A stretch of 22,915 nt of DNA from Candidatus Aenigmatarchaeota archaeon (GCA_018221065.1 JAAOXY010000021.1:1-22915); one strand, 5' to 3'; shown: positions 1 through 7,078, counted from the first letter of the stretch. Notes: a model not told the origin generated them from the sequence alone. Translations and numbers: made by a program.

Positions 1-43
1 AAGAAATGGTGGACCGATCGGGATTTGAACCCGAGGCCTCCTG

Positions 44-463
44 CTATTTTGAAAACTTTCCTTGAATTTCTCGCCACTTCATATTAAGCTTCTTCATACA
101 CCAATGAACAGCTTTGTGGCACTTAAAACAAACCCTGATATATTTGTCAGGATTTTTCATCTCTTTTTGTAAGGCACCTAAACTCATATCACTAAAAAGC
201 TTATGAGTCTTGCCATCTTTTCTGTGACATGTCAATCTTTCATTATATCCACAAAAGTGACATTTGTCACCTAGCTTTTTTTTCAAAAAATCTCCTTTCT
301 TCATTCTCATCTTTTTGTTTGATTTTCTTTTGACTTGAAGATTTCTTTCTTTCCGTTCTTTTTCTGTCAACAATTTTTTTGTTCTTGTTGGGAGACCTTC
401 TTTTTTGCGTTGATACCACGCATGTTTGTATTCTTTTAGAACCCTCGTATCCTTAAATGGCAT
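44..463 (-). CDS. Intron-encoded HNH-type homing endonuclease (putative)
   Basis: This 139-aa basic protein has a lysine/arginine-rich N-terminal half (about residues 1-65), which could contact DNA. It is followed by a compact zinc-binding HNH-like module: C68-x2-C71, H80 in a CHRKDG motif, then C112-x2-CH (C112, C115, H116) and H120. This C-x2-C, H, C-x2-C-H arrangement is typical of HNH nucleases, including many phage and intron enzymes. The central asparagine is not obvious. The ATG at 463 is the only good start; there is no Shine-Dalgarno, but a TATA-like element lies about 25 bp upstream, fitting a leaderless mRNA. The TAG stop (46-44) spans the 3' splice junction. The expected role is to cut intronless tRNA-Ala genes at the anticodon loop and promote intron spread (inference). 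It is not LAGLIDADG-type. Confidence 0.8.
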   Translation of the reverse strand: MPFKDTRVLKEYKHAWYQRKKEGLPTRTKKLLTEKERKERNLQVKRKSNKKMRMKKGDFLKKKLGDKCHFCGYNERLTCHRKDGKTHKLFSDMSLGALQKEMKNPDKYIRVCFKCHKAVHWCMKKLNMKWREIQGKFSK

Positions 464-477
464 ATCAAAGAGATATG
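461..477 (-). repeat. Small inverted repeat enclosing the start codon of the intron gene
   Basis: On the minus strand CATATC-TCTTT-GATATG forms a 6-bp stem with a 5-nt loop, and the ATG at 463 is part of the 3' arm. In the long pre-tRNA the start codon could be base-paired; in a transcript starting at the ATG it would be free. Confidence 0.4.
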
Positions 478-485
478 CTGGGTTC

Positions 486-493
486 TATTTAAA
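486..493 (-). promoter_or_regulatory. TATA-like box inside the tRNA intron
   Basis: TTTAAATA on the minus strand is centred about 26 bp upstream of the ATG at 463, which would start a leaderless transcript at or near that codon. It partly overlaps the intron strand of the outer splice helix (498-491), so one sequence may serve both splicing and transcription. Confidence 0.45.
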
Positions 494-562
494 GTTTTTT
501 GCAAAGCAGGCGATCTTCCGGACTGATCTATCGGCCCATTGGATATAAGTATAATATTATAG

Positions 563-570
563 AATTTAAA
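563..570 (-). promoter_or_regulatory. TATA box of the tRNA-Ala gene
   Basis: TTTAAATT on the minus strand is centred about 29 bp upstream of the first base of the tRNA (537), with a purine-rich stretch just upstream that could be a BRE. Other AT-rich hexamers lie nearby, so the exact element is uncertain. Confidence 0.45.
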
Positions 571-580
571 GCTTTGTGTA

Positions 581-618
581 AAAAAGAAAAATAAGATATG
601 GGCGATAAATAAGCCCAT
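581..618 (-). terminator. Hairpin plus T-tract terminator after alba
   Basis: On the minus strand ATGGGC (618-613) and GCCCAT (603-598) form a 6-bp stem with a 9-nt loop, followed by a T-rich run (597-581). It begins 7 nt after the alba stop codon and lies before the tRNA promoter, so it probably ends the long minus-strand transcript. Confidence 0.6.
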
Positions 619-624
619 CGAAAT

Positions 625-909
625 CTATGGTTTCTGTAAGATAATTTCTATTGAAGAAACATTAAGTTTCTCTCCACTTTCTCCACTAACTTGCTCTGTG
701 CCAATTGTAACATTTCCTATTGAAGCATCTCTGACGAATTTATTTTTTACAATTTCAGCAACATCAACAGCGTGCGAAATTGCTCTTCCTCTTGCTCTCA
801 AGATTACATCTGATTGTCCGTCGTTAAACTGTGTTACGCAAGCTAATACGTAACTCATCGCTGGTTTCTTTCCAATGAATACTACATTGCTATCTGCATT
901 TTCTGTCAT
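625..909 (-). CDS. albA: Alba DNA/RNA-binding chromatin protein
   Basis: This 94-aa protein matches the Alba family over its length. An N-terminal VVFIGKKPAMSYVLA segment carries the paired lysines used in nucleic-acid binding. It is followed by the characteristic RARGRAISHAVDVAEIVKN helix and a C-terminal strand ending in SIEIILQKP. Alba is a small dimeric archaeal protein that coats DNA and RNA. The ATG at 909 is preferred over the GTG at 912 because a strong GGAGGGAG site (923-916) lies 6 nt upstream of the ATG but only 3 nt upstream of the GTG. The gene follows the last minipilin by about 30 nt with no clear TATA box between them, so it may be cotranscribed. A hairpin terminator follows it. 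Confidence 0.95.
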   Translation of the reverse strand: MTENADSNVVFIGKKPAMSYVLACVTQFNDGQSDVILRARGRAISHAVDVAEIVKNKFVRDASIGNVTIGTEQVSGESGEKLNVSSIEIILQKP

Positions 910-939
910 CACTATCTCCCTCCGTTACAGATTATCATA

Positions 940-1224
940 TCAACAATTACAAGCTGCATTACAACCATTTGTCACTGTGTTACTATCTTCTGTTGTATTA
1001 GTGCTTCTTCCAGTACTTACACAATAACTTAATATTCCTGGATGATTAGCATCACAATTTACAATAACACTAGCACATTCTTCGTTCCATTCAGCGGTTG
1101 TTGTAATAGAAGATGCTGCTGATCCAAATCCACTCATGAATAGAGCAACTATTCCTAATAATACGATTACTGCAATTGCTACTACTACTAAAACGTTTAC
1201 TGGTAATTCCAAACCTTTCTTCAT
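940..1224 (-). CDS. Cysteine-rich minipilin (type IV pilin-like)
   Basis: This 94-aa protein starts with MKKG, so the predicted prepilin-peptidase cut is after Gly4. A hydrophobic helix follows at about residues 9-32 and then a short extracellular-looking tail. The tail has six cysteines (C50, C57, C68, C88, C92, C94) ending in CNAACNC. The layout matches the minipilins at 1283-1591, 6797-7078 and 7089-7397: C-x6-8-C soon after the helix and a cysteine cluster at the very C-terminus. A GGGAGG site (1237-1232) sits upstream of the ATG. A TATA-like element and a perfect palindrome lie upstream, so it may have its own promoter. A pilus subunit role is inferred; the structure of the tail is unknown. 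Confidence 0.75.
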   Translation of the reverse strand: MKKGLELPVNVLVVVAIAVIVLLGIVALFMSGFGSAASSITTTAEWNEECASVIVNCDANHPGILSYCVSTGRSTNTTEDSNTVTNGCNAACNC

Positions 1225-1239
1225 CTAAAAACCTCCCTA

Positions 1240-1253
1240 AATCAATATTGATT
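1240..1253. promoter_or_regulatory. 14-bp perfect palindrome, possible operator
   Basis: AATCAATATTGATT is a perfect palindrome between a TATA-like element (1259-1267, minus strand) and the GGGAGG site of the minipilin gene at 940-1224. This is where an archaeal repressor would block transcription. No regulator is encoded nearby, so the role is inferred. Confidence 0.4.
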
Positions 1254-1258
1254 ATGAG

Positions 1259-1267
1259 TAATATAAA
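1259..1267 (-). promoter_or_regulatory. TATA-like element before the terminal minipilin
   Basis: TTTATATTA on the minus strand would start transcription near 1237, just upstream of the GGGAGG site of the gene starting at 1224. It occupies one of the few real gaps (58 nt) in an otherwise tightly packed cluster. Confidence 0.4.
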
Positions 1268-1282
1268 GATTATTCAAACAAA

Positions 1283-1591
1283 TTATTTACCGCAACATTT
1301 ATCCTTACAATCAGCTTTTGATAATATACCTCTTTGTGCGCATAAATCTGTTAAAGTATTAATATTTTGGAATGAAGAATCACTTATACTAAAATCATCT
1401 GGATCTCCACCAATATCACAACCACCAGATATCACAAATAAATTACATTTTTTAGACAGTTCTTCTTCAAGTTTAAGATCTTCTTGACCTTCAGCAAAAA
1501 ATCCCATAAACATTACTGATACAGCTACTAAAACAACTATTCCTATAATTATAATAACAAGATAGTTCATCGGAAGCGCAATACCTTTCAT
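1283..1591 (-). CDS. Cysteine-rich minipilin (type IV pilin-like)
   Basis: This 102-aa protein begins MKG followed by IALP and a hydrophobic helix (about residues 10-33), the prepilin pattern with a predicted cut after Gly3. The tail holds six cysteines (C49, C58, C84, C95, C99, C100). They align with C49, C57, C76, C93, C97 and C100 of the minipilin at 7089-7397, and both proteins share a TLxxLC motif and a CKxxC ending. The two are probably paralogues. A GAGGTGAT site precedes the ATG, and the gene follows its upstream neighbour (1601-2080) after 9 nt, so they should be cotranscribed. A surface fibre subunit is inferred; three disulphides would fit six cysteines. Confidence 0.78.
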   Translation of the reverse strand: MKGIALPMNYLVIIIIGIVVLVAVSVMFMGFFAEGQEDLKLEEELSKKCNLFVISGGCDIGGDPDDFSISDSSFQNINTLTDLCAQRGILSKADCKDKCCGK

Positions 1592-1600
1592 CTAATCACC

Positions 1601-2080
1601 TCAACATCCATCAAAGTATGAAGATTGAATATGTTCATCATACATAGCGTTTATTCTTAATACCATATTTATTCTCGAATCTTTAAATTCAAGAGCTTGT
1701 TTACCAGTTATATGAAACTCAGTATTTGTAAAAGTATTAATATCAATTTCTGGATCAAGCCACTGTAAAGTTTTAAAACTTCCCAATTCTTTGGTACCTC
1801 GTGGCAAACCAGCTCTTATATTATTTAACAAAGTCAATCCACTACAATCCTGATTAGTTTCTCTAACAACACTTTGAGCAATTCGTGCAAATGCAACTTC
1901 ACCAAATCTTTTCGTTATTTCAGCTTGATTTTGTCCAGAAATTGCTAATTCACCCTTTAACATTATGGTTCGTTGTTTTGTTTCAACAGCTTGAGTTATT
2001 GAATATAGGAATATTATTGAAACTACGATTAGCAAAGATCCTACCACAGGTATTGTAATTCCTTTTTTAGCCACGGACAT
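1601..2080 (-). CDS. Type IV pilin-like protein, 159 aa
   Basis: The N-terminus MSVAKKG followed by ITIP resembles a prepilin leader with a predicted cut after Gly7, and a hydrophobic helix spans about residues 9-29. A helical stretch follows (about 30-75), then a mixed domain with two cysteines (C79 and the last residue). This resembles the build of a classical pilin, a long N-terminal helix carrying a small globular head, more than the cysteine-rich minipilins do. The gene overlaps its upstream neighbour by 14 nt, and a GGAG site lies inside that gene. I do not recognise the head domain. A major or minor pilin role is inferred. Confidence 0.68.
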   Translation of the reverse strand: MSVAKKGITIPVVGSLLIVVSIIFLYSITQAVETKQRTIMLKGELAISGQNQAEITKRFGEVAFARIAQSVVRETNQDCSGLTLLNNIRAGLPRGTKELGSFKTLQWLDPEIDINTFTNTEFHITGKQALEFKDSRINMVLRINAMYDEHIQSSYFDGC

Positions 2081-2591
2081 AAAGTATCAATTCTCCTTCA
2101 TTTTCAGAACCCTGTATCGGTATAATAATTCTCCTCAAAGATATTTTTCTATCTTCATTATCTCTAAATGGTTTACTTGATCCAGCTAATTTATAATAAT
2201 TATCCTCTATTTTAAAAATAAAGACATAAGGATTATCACCAAACCAATCATCAAAAGTAGTTTTAGATATTGTTCTTAAATTTACTTCAGCAACACCAAC
2301 ATCTATTTCGTCTAACCCACCATTATCTAACGTATAATCATAATTTTCCAAACCTGAAAATATTATATTTTTCGTTGCAACATCTGAATAAGTTGTTTCT
2401 AAAAATGATAACATCATTGCCTCATATTTTATAGGTTGGTGTACAGGTGTTAATACTAATGAATAAGTTGCTCCCCAATCAGTTGTTTCTGTTATATTAA
2501 CAACCCAAAGTACTATACCTCCAGCAACAAAACTTATACCAATTAGTATAAACAGTGCTATTATTTGACCTAATAATTCAGACCCTTTCAT
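2067..2591 (-). CDS. Type IV pilin-like protein, 174 aa
   Basis: MKG then SELLGQ leads into a hydrophobic helix at about residues 8-31, consistent with a class of archaeal prepilins cut after Gly3. The remaining 140 residues are rich in beta-prone and acidic residues and contain no cysteine, unlike most neighbours. The last segment (RRIIIPIQGSENEGELILYV) looks like a beta hairpin. The start overlaps the previous gene's stop in an ATGA arrangement (2588-2591), implying translational coupling. Head-domain family not recognised; pseudopilin or minor pilin is the best guess. Confidence 0.68.
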   Translation of the reverse strand: MKGSELLGQIIALFILIGISFVAGGIVLWVVNITETTDWGATYSLVLTPVHQPIKYEAMMLSFLETTYSDVATKNIIFSGLENYDYTLDNGGLDEIDVGVAEVNLRTISKTTFDDWFGDNPYVFIFKIEDNYYKLAGSSKPFRDNEDRKISLRRIIIPIQGSENEGELILYVRG

Positions 2592-3052
2592 ACTTCCACC
2601 GTCACATTAATTATTACTGGTATTACTTCTCCATTTGCTTTTCTTAATGAAGCTGGGAATAATGTTGAATATGTATTATCACCACTAACACATGTATCTC
2701 CTAAATCATATAGTAAATTTCCATTTTCAGATCCTTCTATAATACTATATCTAAAGTTTCTACCAAACAAAATACATGAAGTAGTGCCACCACACCCAGA
2801 TTTGAGTTCTTCATCACTTAAACTATCTGAATCTAATAATCCTTTAACAGCTTGACCATTTCTTTCTACAACAAGACAATTGGCAGACAACAAAGCATCT
2901 GTTAAACTTAGAGTATCTCTGTTTACTTCTGATTCTGTGAAATAAATATAATAATTATTAATTGCAAAAAATATTCCTAATAATATTACAGCTAGATAAG
3001 CTGTTGTAAGTATCTTCAAAAACGTTTCACTCATCTCAAATATTCCTTTCAT
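2588..3052 (-). CDS. Type IV pilin-like protein, 154 aa
   Basis: MKG then IFEMSE leads into a hydrophobic helix at about residues 11-32. Glu and Met just after the predicted cut site fit pilin-like leaders. The head has four cysteines (C59, C87, C93, C121) and ends in a hydrophobic beta strand (VIPVIINVTVEV). The gene is coupled to the next by a 4-nt ATGA overlap and sits 6 nt after the previous one. I do not recognise the domain. The C-terminal strand would suit packing of a pilin head. Confidence 0.67.
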   Translation of the reverse strand: MKGIFEMSETFLKILTTAYLAVILLGIFFAINNYYIYFTESEVNRDTLSLTDALLSANCLVVERNGQAVKGLLDSDSLSDEELKSGCGGTTSCILFGRNFRYSIIEGSENGNLLYDLGDTCVSGDNTYSTLFPASLRKANGEVIPVIINVTVEV

Positions 3053-3058
3053 AATAAA

Positions 3059-3820
3059 TCACGCGTATGTATTTTTTTGTTCTTCCGATAAAACAGAATT
3101 TTTTTCTGCATCAACAGCTTGAACTCTCCACAAATATTCCCCACTTTCCTTATCTACTAAATAATAATATGTGCCATCATTATTGAATCCTGTATCAAGC
3201 GTCATATTATAAATATTGGTATCGCCATCATGTGTAATATTAATACTAATTTGAGTGATGCTTGATGTGTCTTTAGCATCAACCATAAATTGTAATTGTC
3301 CCGTCAAAACAACTCCAGCAACTCTAAAATTAGACAATTCGGGAGCTTCTGTATCTGCTGTTATTTTTTTAATTACTTTTAAATTTATTACACATACATC
3401 ATTAATAATTTCCTTTTCAATAAATAAAGCACTATCTTCTACTGAATTAAATTCTACTTCTATATCTGTTATTTCACAATCATTGCCTAAGAAAGATGAT
3501 TTTGCAGGTTCAGCATAAAATCCACCCAATCCTTCTTTTGGAGGTCTAACATGAACATAAGCAACCCCATTACTTTCATAAATACGAACTCTATGATTAA
3601 CACTTAATGGTATTGTAAATTCAACAGTACCATGAGTTGTTGTAGCTACATTAAGGAACGATCTAATTTCTTCTTGTAAAAAACCTGGTTCAGATTCAGC
3701 AGCTATTCCCAATAAACCAAATGCAATTCCTCTACCAAAAACGCTTGTAATTAATAGAAGTATAACTATCAAACCACCTATTAGCATTAATGCTTTAACC
3801 ATAACTGTTGTACCTTTCAT
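3059..3820 (-). CDS. Pilin-like protein with C-terminal Ig/fibronectin-like domain
   Basis: This 253-aa protein starts MKG then TTVMVK and has a hydrophobic helix at about residues 8-35, longer than in its neighbours. Residues about 45-155 form a first beta-rich domain with two cysteines (C114, C143). From about residue 158 (DTEAPELSNFRV) the pattern of alternating hydrophobics, SITQISINITHDGD and EYLWRVQAVDAEKNS resembles a fibronectin type III or Ig-like fold, as often seen in surface adhesins. The fold assignment is from pattern only. The ATG directly follows the stop of the 991-aa gene, with GGTGGAT just upstream as binding site. Confidence 0.65.
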   Translation of the reverse strand: MKGTTVMVKALMLIGGLIVILLLITSVFGRGIAFGLLGIAAESEPGFLQEEIRSFLNVATTTHGTVEFTIPLSVNHRVRIYESNGVAYVHVRPPKEGLGGFYAEPAKSSFLGNDCEITDIEVEFNSVEDSALFIEKEIINDVCVINLKVIKKITADTEAPELSNFRVAGVVLTGQLQFMVDAKDTSSITQISINITHDGDTNIYNMTLDTGFNNDGTYYYLVDKESGEYLWRVQAVDAEKNSVLSEEQKNTYA

Positions 3821-6796
3821 TTATCCACCCATTGTAAATGCACAAACTGGTGCATATTCTTGTATAATTTCTGCTGTTAATGGAGCATCTTTCTTACCCA
3901 ATTCTGATAATGGTGTTACCTTTGGCCATGATAATGTAACATCTCCAACTATTTCAGGAACCATACAAAAATCATCAACACGTTTTCCTACTTTTGCTAC
4001 ACCTTTATTAGTAGTTTTACCAACTTTAGTAGCAACATCACCTTGTTTAGCTACTGTTTTACCTGCTTCTGCACTTTTCTTTGCATGTTTACCCGCTCCG
4101 GCTCCAGCAAATGAACTTGCAATATCAATTACATCACAGACATCAGCAGCTTTATAGAAATTCCAATAACCCCATTTTCTTCCTTCGGGTAAATTTGATT
4201 CAACAGTAGGCGTCCCTTCTTTTTCAGCTTCTTTTAATGACCATTCCATTATAGTTGTAGTTGTTGCGACTCCGGCAACTTTTAAACATGTTTGTGTAGT
4301 AGCTGCAGTACCACTTCCACCAGTAGCAACATCAACTACAGCTGTACTTATTTTACATGTAGCAAAAGATGTAAAGAATATAGCTAAACCTTGTGATAAC
4401 TTTGGTTCATCATTTCTACCCCAAATATAATCTTTATCAGCATAGCAATAATTTGCTGCATCTCCAACATCACATTTTTCAACATCAACATAAACTGTTC
4501 CACCCTTTTTCCAAACTTTAGCAAAACCAAAGCATGGACTAGCTAAATAAAATCTTGGATCTTCTAATGAATATGCTTGGAACGCCAATGTTTGAATAAA
4601 CGCAGGAATTCTATCTCCCCAACCATATTCTTCTCTCCATATTTTAACATTAAGACTTGAATTCAATAAAAATGAACTTGGTTTATTTTTAGTTAGAATA
4701 CCAATAGAACCATCATACCAACCACCAGCTTCTGAAGCTTTTTCTAATGCTCTCCGATTACCATACGCACCATATTGAGCAAAAGGATTATATTTTGCTG
4801 CTGGGCCTATACCAGCTCTTCCCATATCAACAAAAATAAATCTTGCTAAAGCAGCTTTTCTTCTTTCTGGTGAAAATTTACCCAAATCTTTAGAAATATC
4901 ATTTAATTTGGGAATCCAACCACTTGTTTCTCTTGGTGCTAATATCCAATCAGTTAATATTTCTTGACCTGCAGGTTCTTCAACTAAATCATCTATCATT
5001 TCATCAGCCAAAATAGTTTTATACCTTTTCACAAAAGAAGGTGGAGCAGCTCTTTCTATTCTACTAGCAGGTCCAGTTGCAATTTCTTCATATATATTAG
5101 CAGAACCTGCAGCTACTCTATTTGTTTCATAAGATTCGTCTAATAGAATTATTACACCATCAGAATCAAGTGTTGATTCTGGTATTTTTTCTAACTCAGC
5201 ATCAAATGTAAATGTTATATCAGCTTGTTTATCTGCTGGAACATCACTCCAATGATTAGATTTCATATGAGGAACATCATCAAGAGAAGCTTCTGATAAT
5301 ATTTTAATATTAGAAGTTTCCATGCCATGTTTCATTTTAACTTCTACAAATTTACCATCAACTACAGAGGCTTCTGCTATTTGATTAGAATCGAGAAGTT
5401 TTGCATACTCATCTGATCGTGCAGCTACTGTAAATCCTACAGAATTTTGGAAAGGTGTTGCAGTAAATTCTTTTTCATATCTTGTTAAAACACGTTGTAA
5501 ATCATAATCTGTAAAAGTAGTTTTTGTTATTCTTCTACCATCTTCAGCAGCAACTTCTTGTAAAAGTGGTTCAAATCTATCCCAATTTTTGTCATCTGTA
5601 GCTAATTTTCTAGCAGTTGAAGGATTTTCTTGCGCCCATTGCCTAAATTGTTTCTGTGCTATAAAGTTATCAGTGGGTGTTCTATAATATAAATTATCAT
5701 AATATTTATGGAATGATTGCCTTGCTGGATCAAATTTAGTTTTAGCAGCTCCTACAACACCACTGCCAATAACAGTATCAGTAAAGAATTTTCTAGTTTT
5801 AAATTGAGCTCCTCTTGTTTTCTGTGCAAAGGTTTCAACCCAACCAAATTCTTCAGGTATATAAAATTTAGAATCAAAAAGTTTAGCTTCGTCACCAACT
5901 CCTAAATTATTTCTAACAGCTCTCATCATTTCCCTATTTTCTGTTTTAACAACATAAACATCAGCCTCAAAAACTTTCTGTGTTTTGGGATCTCTGACAA
6001 GTTTTGTTGTTCTTGTCTCATCTATTATTCCAACTCTTTGAAAAGCTTCAATTTCACTTAAACCTTCTGCTCTTCTTAACTCAGCTATTTCATCTGAAAG
6101 ATCCTTGTAATCTCCGAATCTAAATAATTTATGAGTTCCCGAATCATCTACAAATGATTTAGCTTGTCTACGTCCTGTCGCAACAAGAATGTCATCCCAC
6201 CAATCTGCAAGTAATTTTAATTTAGCAAGTGTGTTTGCTTTAAGATAGCTTTTAGAAAAAACTGAACTTAATCCAAGTTTATTAATTTTATAACCAAGTT
6301 TAACTAATGAAGGACCATATCTTATTACAGCATAAGCAAATACAGCATTTACAGCTCCACCACTCCAAGGATAACCTTCATCCCACATTTGAAAAAATCC
6401 AGAAGCTTTTGGAAATTCTTCATGAACTATAATATAAGTTGGTAAGTGTGCAGCCCAAGCACCACCAGTAAATTTAAATTCATTAGGTGATTTAATTTCA
6501 CCAAAAGGAGTAGATATCCTTAATTTATCTGAAAATGCAATATCATCTTCACACAAACGTATAGGTACAGAAGCATAATACTGAGTATCAGTTATTTCTG
6601 GTGGTTTGTCTTTAGTCCAAGGTTGAACTCCATCTTCAGCAGCAACTTTATCAACAGCATCTCTTAATTGTTCAGCTGTTATATTTGCCATGTCATCACA
6701 TTCAGGTGAAGCAAACATATTATTGAAAACTATAACTACCATTATCAATAACACTACTCCTAACGCTACCATTTTTACTTGTTCTAACATAGCCAT
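3821..6796 (-). CDS. Very large membrane-anchored protein of unknown function, 991 aa
   Basis: One N-terminal hydrophobic segment (about residues 7-27) follows a short MAMLEQVK start and has no Lys-Gly cut site, so it is probably a permanent anchor. The body is mostly polar and helix-prone, with a hydrophobic patch near 150-170. From about 740 the C-terminal quarter is cysteine-containing and rich in Gly/Ala/Thr (around ATGGSGTAATTQTC), followed by a basic Gly/Ala/Lys stretch. I recognise no catalytic motif or known domain. It begins immediately after the stop of the upstream gene. It sits in the middle of the pilin cluster and is the largest product there. A tip subunit, adhesin or scaffold are possibilities, none shown by the sequence. 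ATG at 6790 is an alternative start. Confidence 0.7.
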   Translation of the reverse strand: MAMLEQVKMVALGVVLLIMVVIVFNNMFASPECDDMANITAEQLRDAVDKVAAEDGVQPWTKDKPPEITDTQYYASVPIRLCEDDIAFSDKLRISTPFGEIKSPNEFKFTGGAWAAHLPTYIIVHEEFPKASGFFQMWDEGYPWSGGAVNAVFAYAVIRYGPSLVKLGYKINKLGLSSVFSKSYLKANTLAKLKLLADWWDDILVATGRRQAKSFVDDSGTHKLFRFGDYKDLSDEIAELRRAEGLSEIEAFQRVGIIDETRTTKLVRDPKTQKVFEADVYVVKTENREMMRAVRNNLGVGDEAKLFDSKFYIPEEFGWVETFAQKTRGAQFKTRKFFTDTVIGSGVVGAAKTKFDPARQSFHKYYDNLYYRTPTDNFIAQKQFRQWAQENPSTARKLATDDKNWDRFEPLLQEVAAEDGRRITKTTFTDYDLQRVLTRYEKEFTATPFQNSVGFTVAARSDEYAKLLDSNQIAEASVVDGKFVEVKMKHGMETSNIKILSEASLDDVPHMKSNHWSDVPADKQADITFTFDAELEKIPESTLDSDGVIILLDESYETNRVAAGSANIYEEIATGPASRIERAAPPSFVKRYKTILADEMIDDLVEEPAGQEILTDWILAPRETSGWIPKLNDISKDLGKFSPERRKAALARFIFVDMGRAGIGPAAKYNPFAQYGAYGNRRALEKASEAGGWYDGSIGILTKNKPSSFLLNSSLNVKIWREEYGWGDRIPAFIQTLAFQAYSLEDPRFYLASPCFGFAKVWKKGGTVYVDVEKCDVGDAANYCYADKDYIWGRNDEPKLSQGLAIFFTSFATCKISTAVVDVATGGSGTAATTQTCLKVAGVATTTTIMEWSLKEAEKEGTPTVESNLPEGRKWGYWNFYKAADVCDVIDIASSFAGAGAGKHAKKSAEAGKTVAKQGDVATKVGKTTNKGVAKVGKRVDDFCMVPEIVGDVTLSWPKVTPLSELGKKDAPLTAEIIQEYAPVCAFTMGG

Positions 6797-7078
6797 TTAA
6801 CCACAATTACAAAAGTCAAAAGGATCGACACCTAACCTACCTGCAACTACTGATATAGTATCTCCAGTATCAGCTGAACAAACTACATCAGTATCACACT
6901 CAGGAATATATTTTCTACAACAATTGATAAGATTATTTTCATCTGCAATATCACTTGTTACATCGGTTGATCCTAAAACCATCATCGATACAACTATCAG
7001 TACTAAAACACCCAATACTAACAATATCATTACTGTTATTGGTAATCCAGTAGCACCTTTCATATTATCACTTTTCAT
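6797..7078 (-). CDS. Cysteine-rich minipilin (type IV pilin-like)
   Basis: This 93-aa frame has two possible starts: ATG 7078 (MKSDNMKG) and ATG 7063 (MKG). A tandem duplication of the binding site and start region makes both plausible. The second gives the MKG leader typical of this cluster, while the better GGTGAT site is before the first. A hydrophobic helix (about residues 13-36) is followed by a tail with cysteines at 53, 54, 61, 67, 90 and 92 (numbered from 7078), ending in CNCG. That resembles the other minipilins at 940, 1283 and 7089. A pilus subunit role is inferred. Confidence 0.73.
   Translation of the reverse strand: MKSDNMKGATGLPITVMILLVLGVLVLIVVSMMVLGSTDVTSDIADENNLINCCRKYIPECDTDVVCSADTGDTISVVAGRLGVDPFDFCNCG

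Larger units (their letters stand above)
46..499 (-). mobile_element. Protein-coding bulge-helix-bulge intron in tRNA-Ala
   Basis: The exon-intron borders fold into a canonical bulge-helix-bulge. TTTG (505-502) pairs with CAAA (51-48) as the 4-bp central helix. It is flanked by 3-nt bulges CAA (501-499) and ATA (47-45), then by an outer 8-bp helix AAAACTTT (498-491) with AAAGTTTT (59-52) on the intron side and the anticodon stem on the exon side. Cutting after the second base of each bulge gives exact exon ends at nucleotides 37 and 38. At 454 nt it is far longer than the usual archaeal tRNA intron. About 92% of it is an open reading frame for an HNH protein, so it is probably a mobile (homing) intron; mobility itself is inferred. 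Confidence 0.88.
7..537 (-). tRNA. tRNA-Ala(UGC), interrupted by a 454-nt intron
   Basis: The 5' exon is 500-537 and the 3' exon is 7-45, read on the minus strand, and the 3' end includes an encoded CCA (9-7). The acceptor stem is GGGCCGA paired with TCGGTCC, including a G3-U70 wobble, the classic alanine identity element, with discriminator A. The D stem is GATC/GATC, the anticodon stem CCTGC/GCAGG, the anticodon TGC (503-501), and the T stem TCGGG/CCCGA around loop TTCAAAT. The intron follows nucleotide 37, the usual archaeal position. Removal should require the archaeal tRNA splicing endonuclease and ligase, which are not in this window. Confidence 0.96.

Noticed and set aside
46..499. Group I or group II self-splicing intron
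   Set aside because: The exact bulge-helix-bulge at nucleotide 37/38 explains the junctions, and no conserved catalytic core of a self-splicing intron was seen.
436..618. 60-codon minus-strand frame
   Set aside because: It overlaps the tRNA 5' exon, its promoter and the alba terminator, and its sequence has no protein-like features.
5717..5905. Plus-strand frames opposite the cluster (for example 5717-5905, 8622-8843, 13528-13845, 15439-15768)
   Set aside because: They are antisense to confident coding regions, and their composition fits mirrored codons rather than genes.
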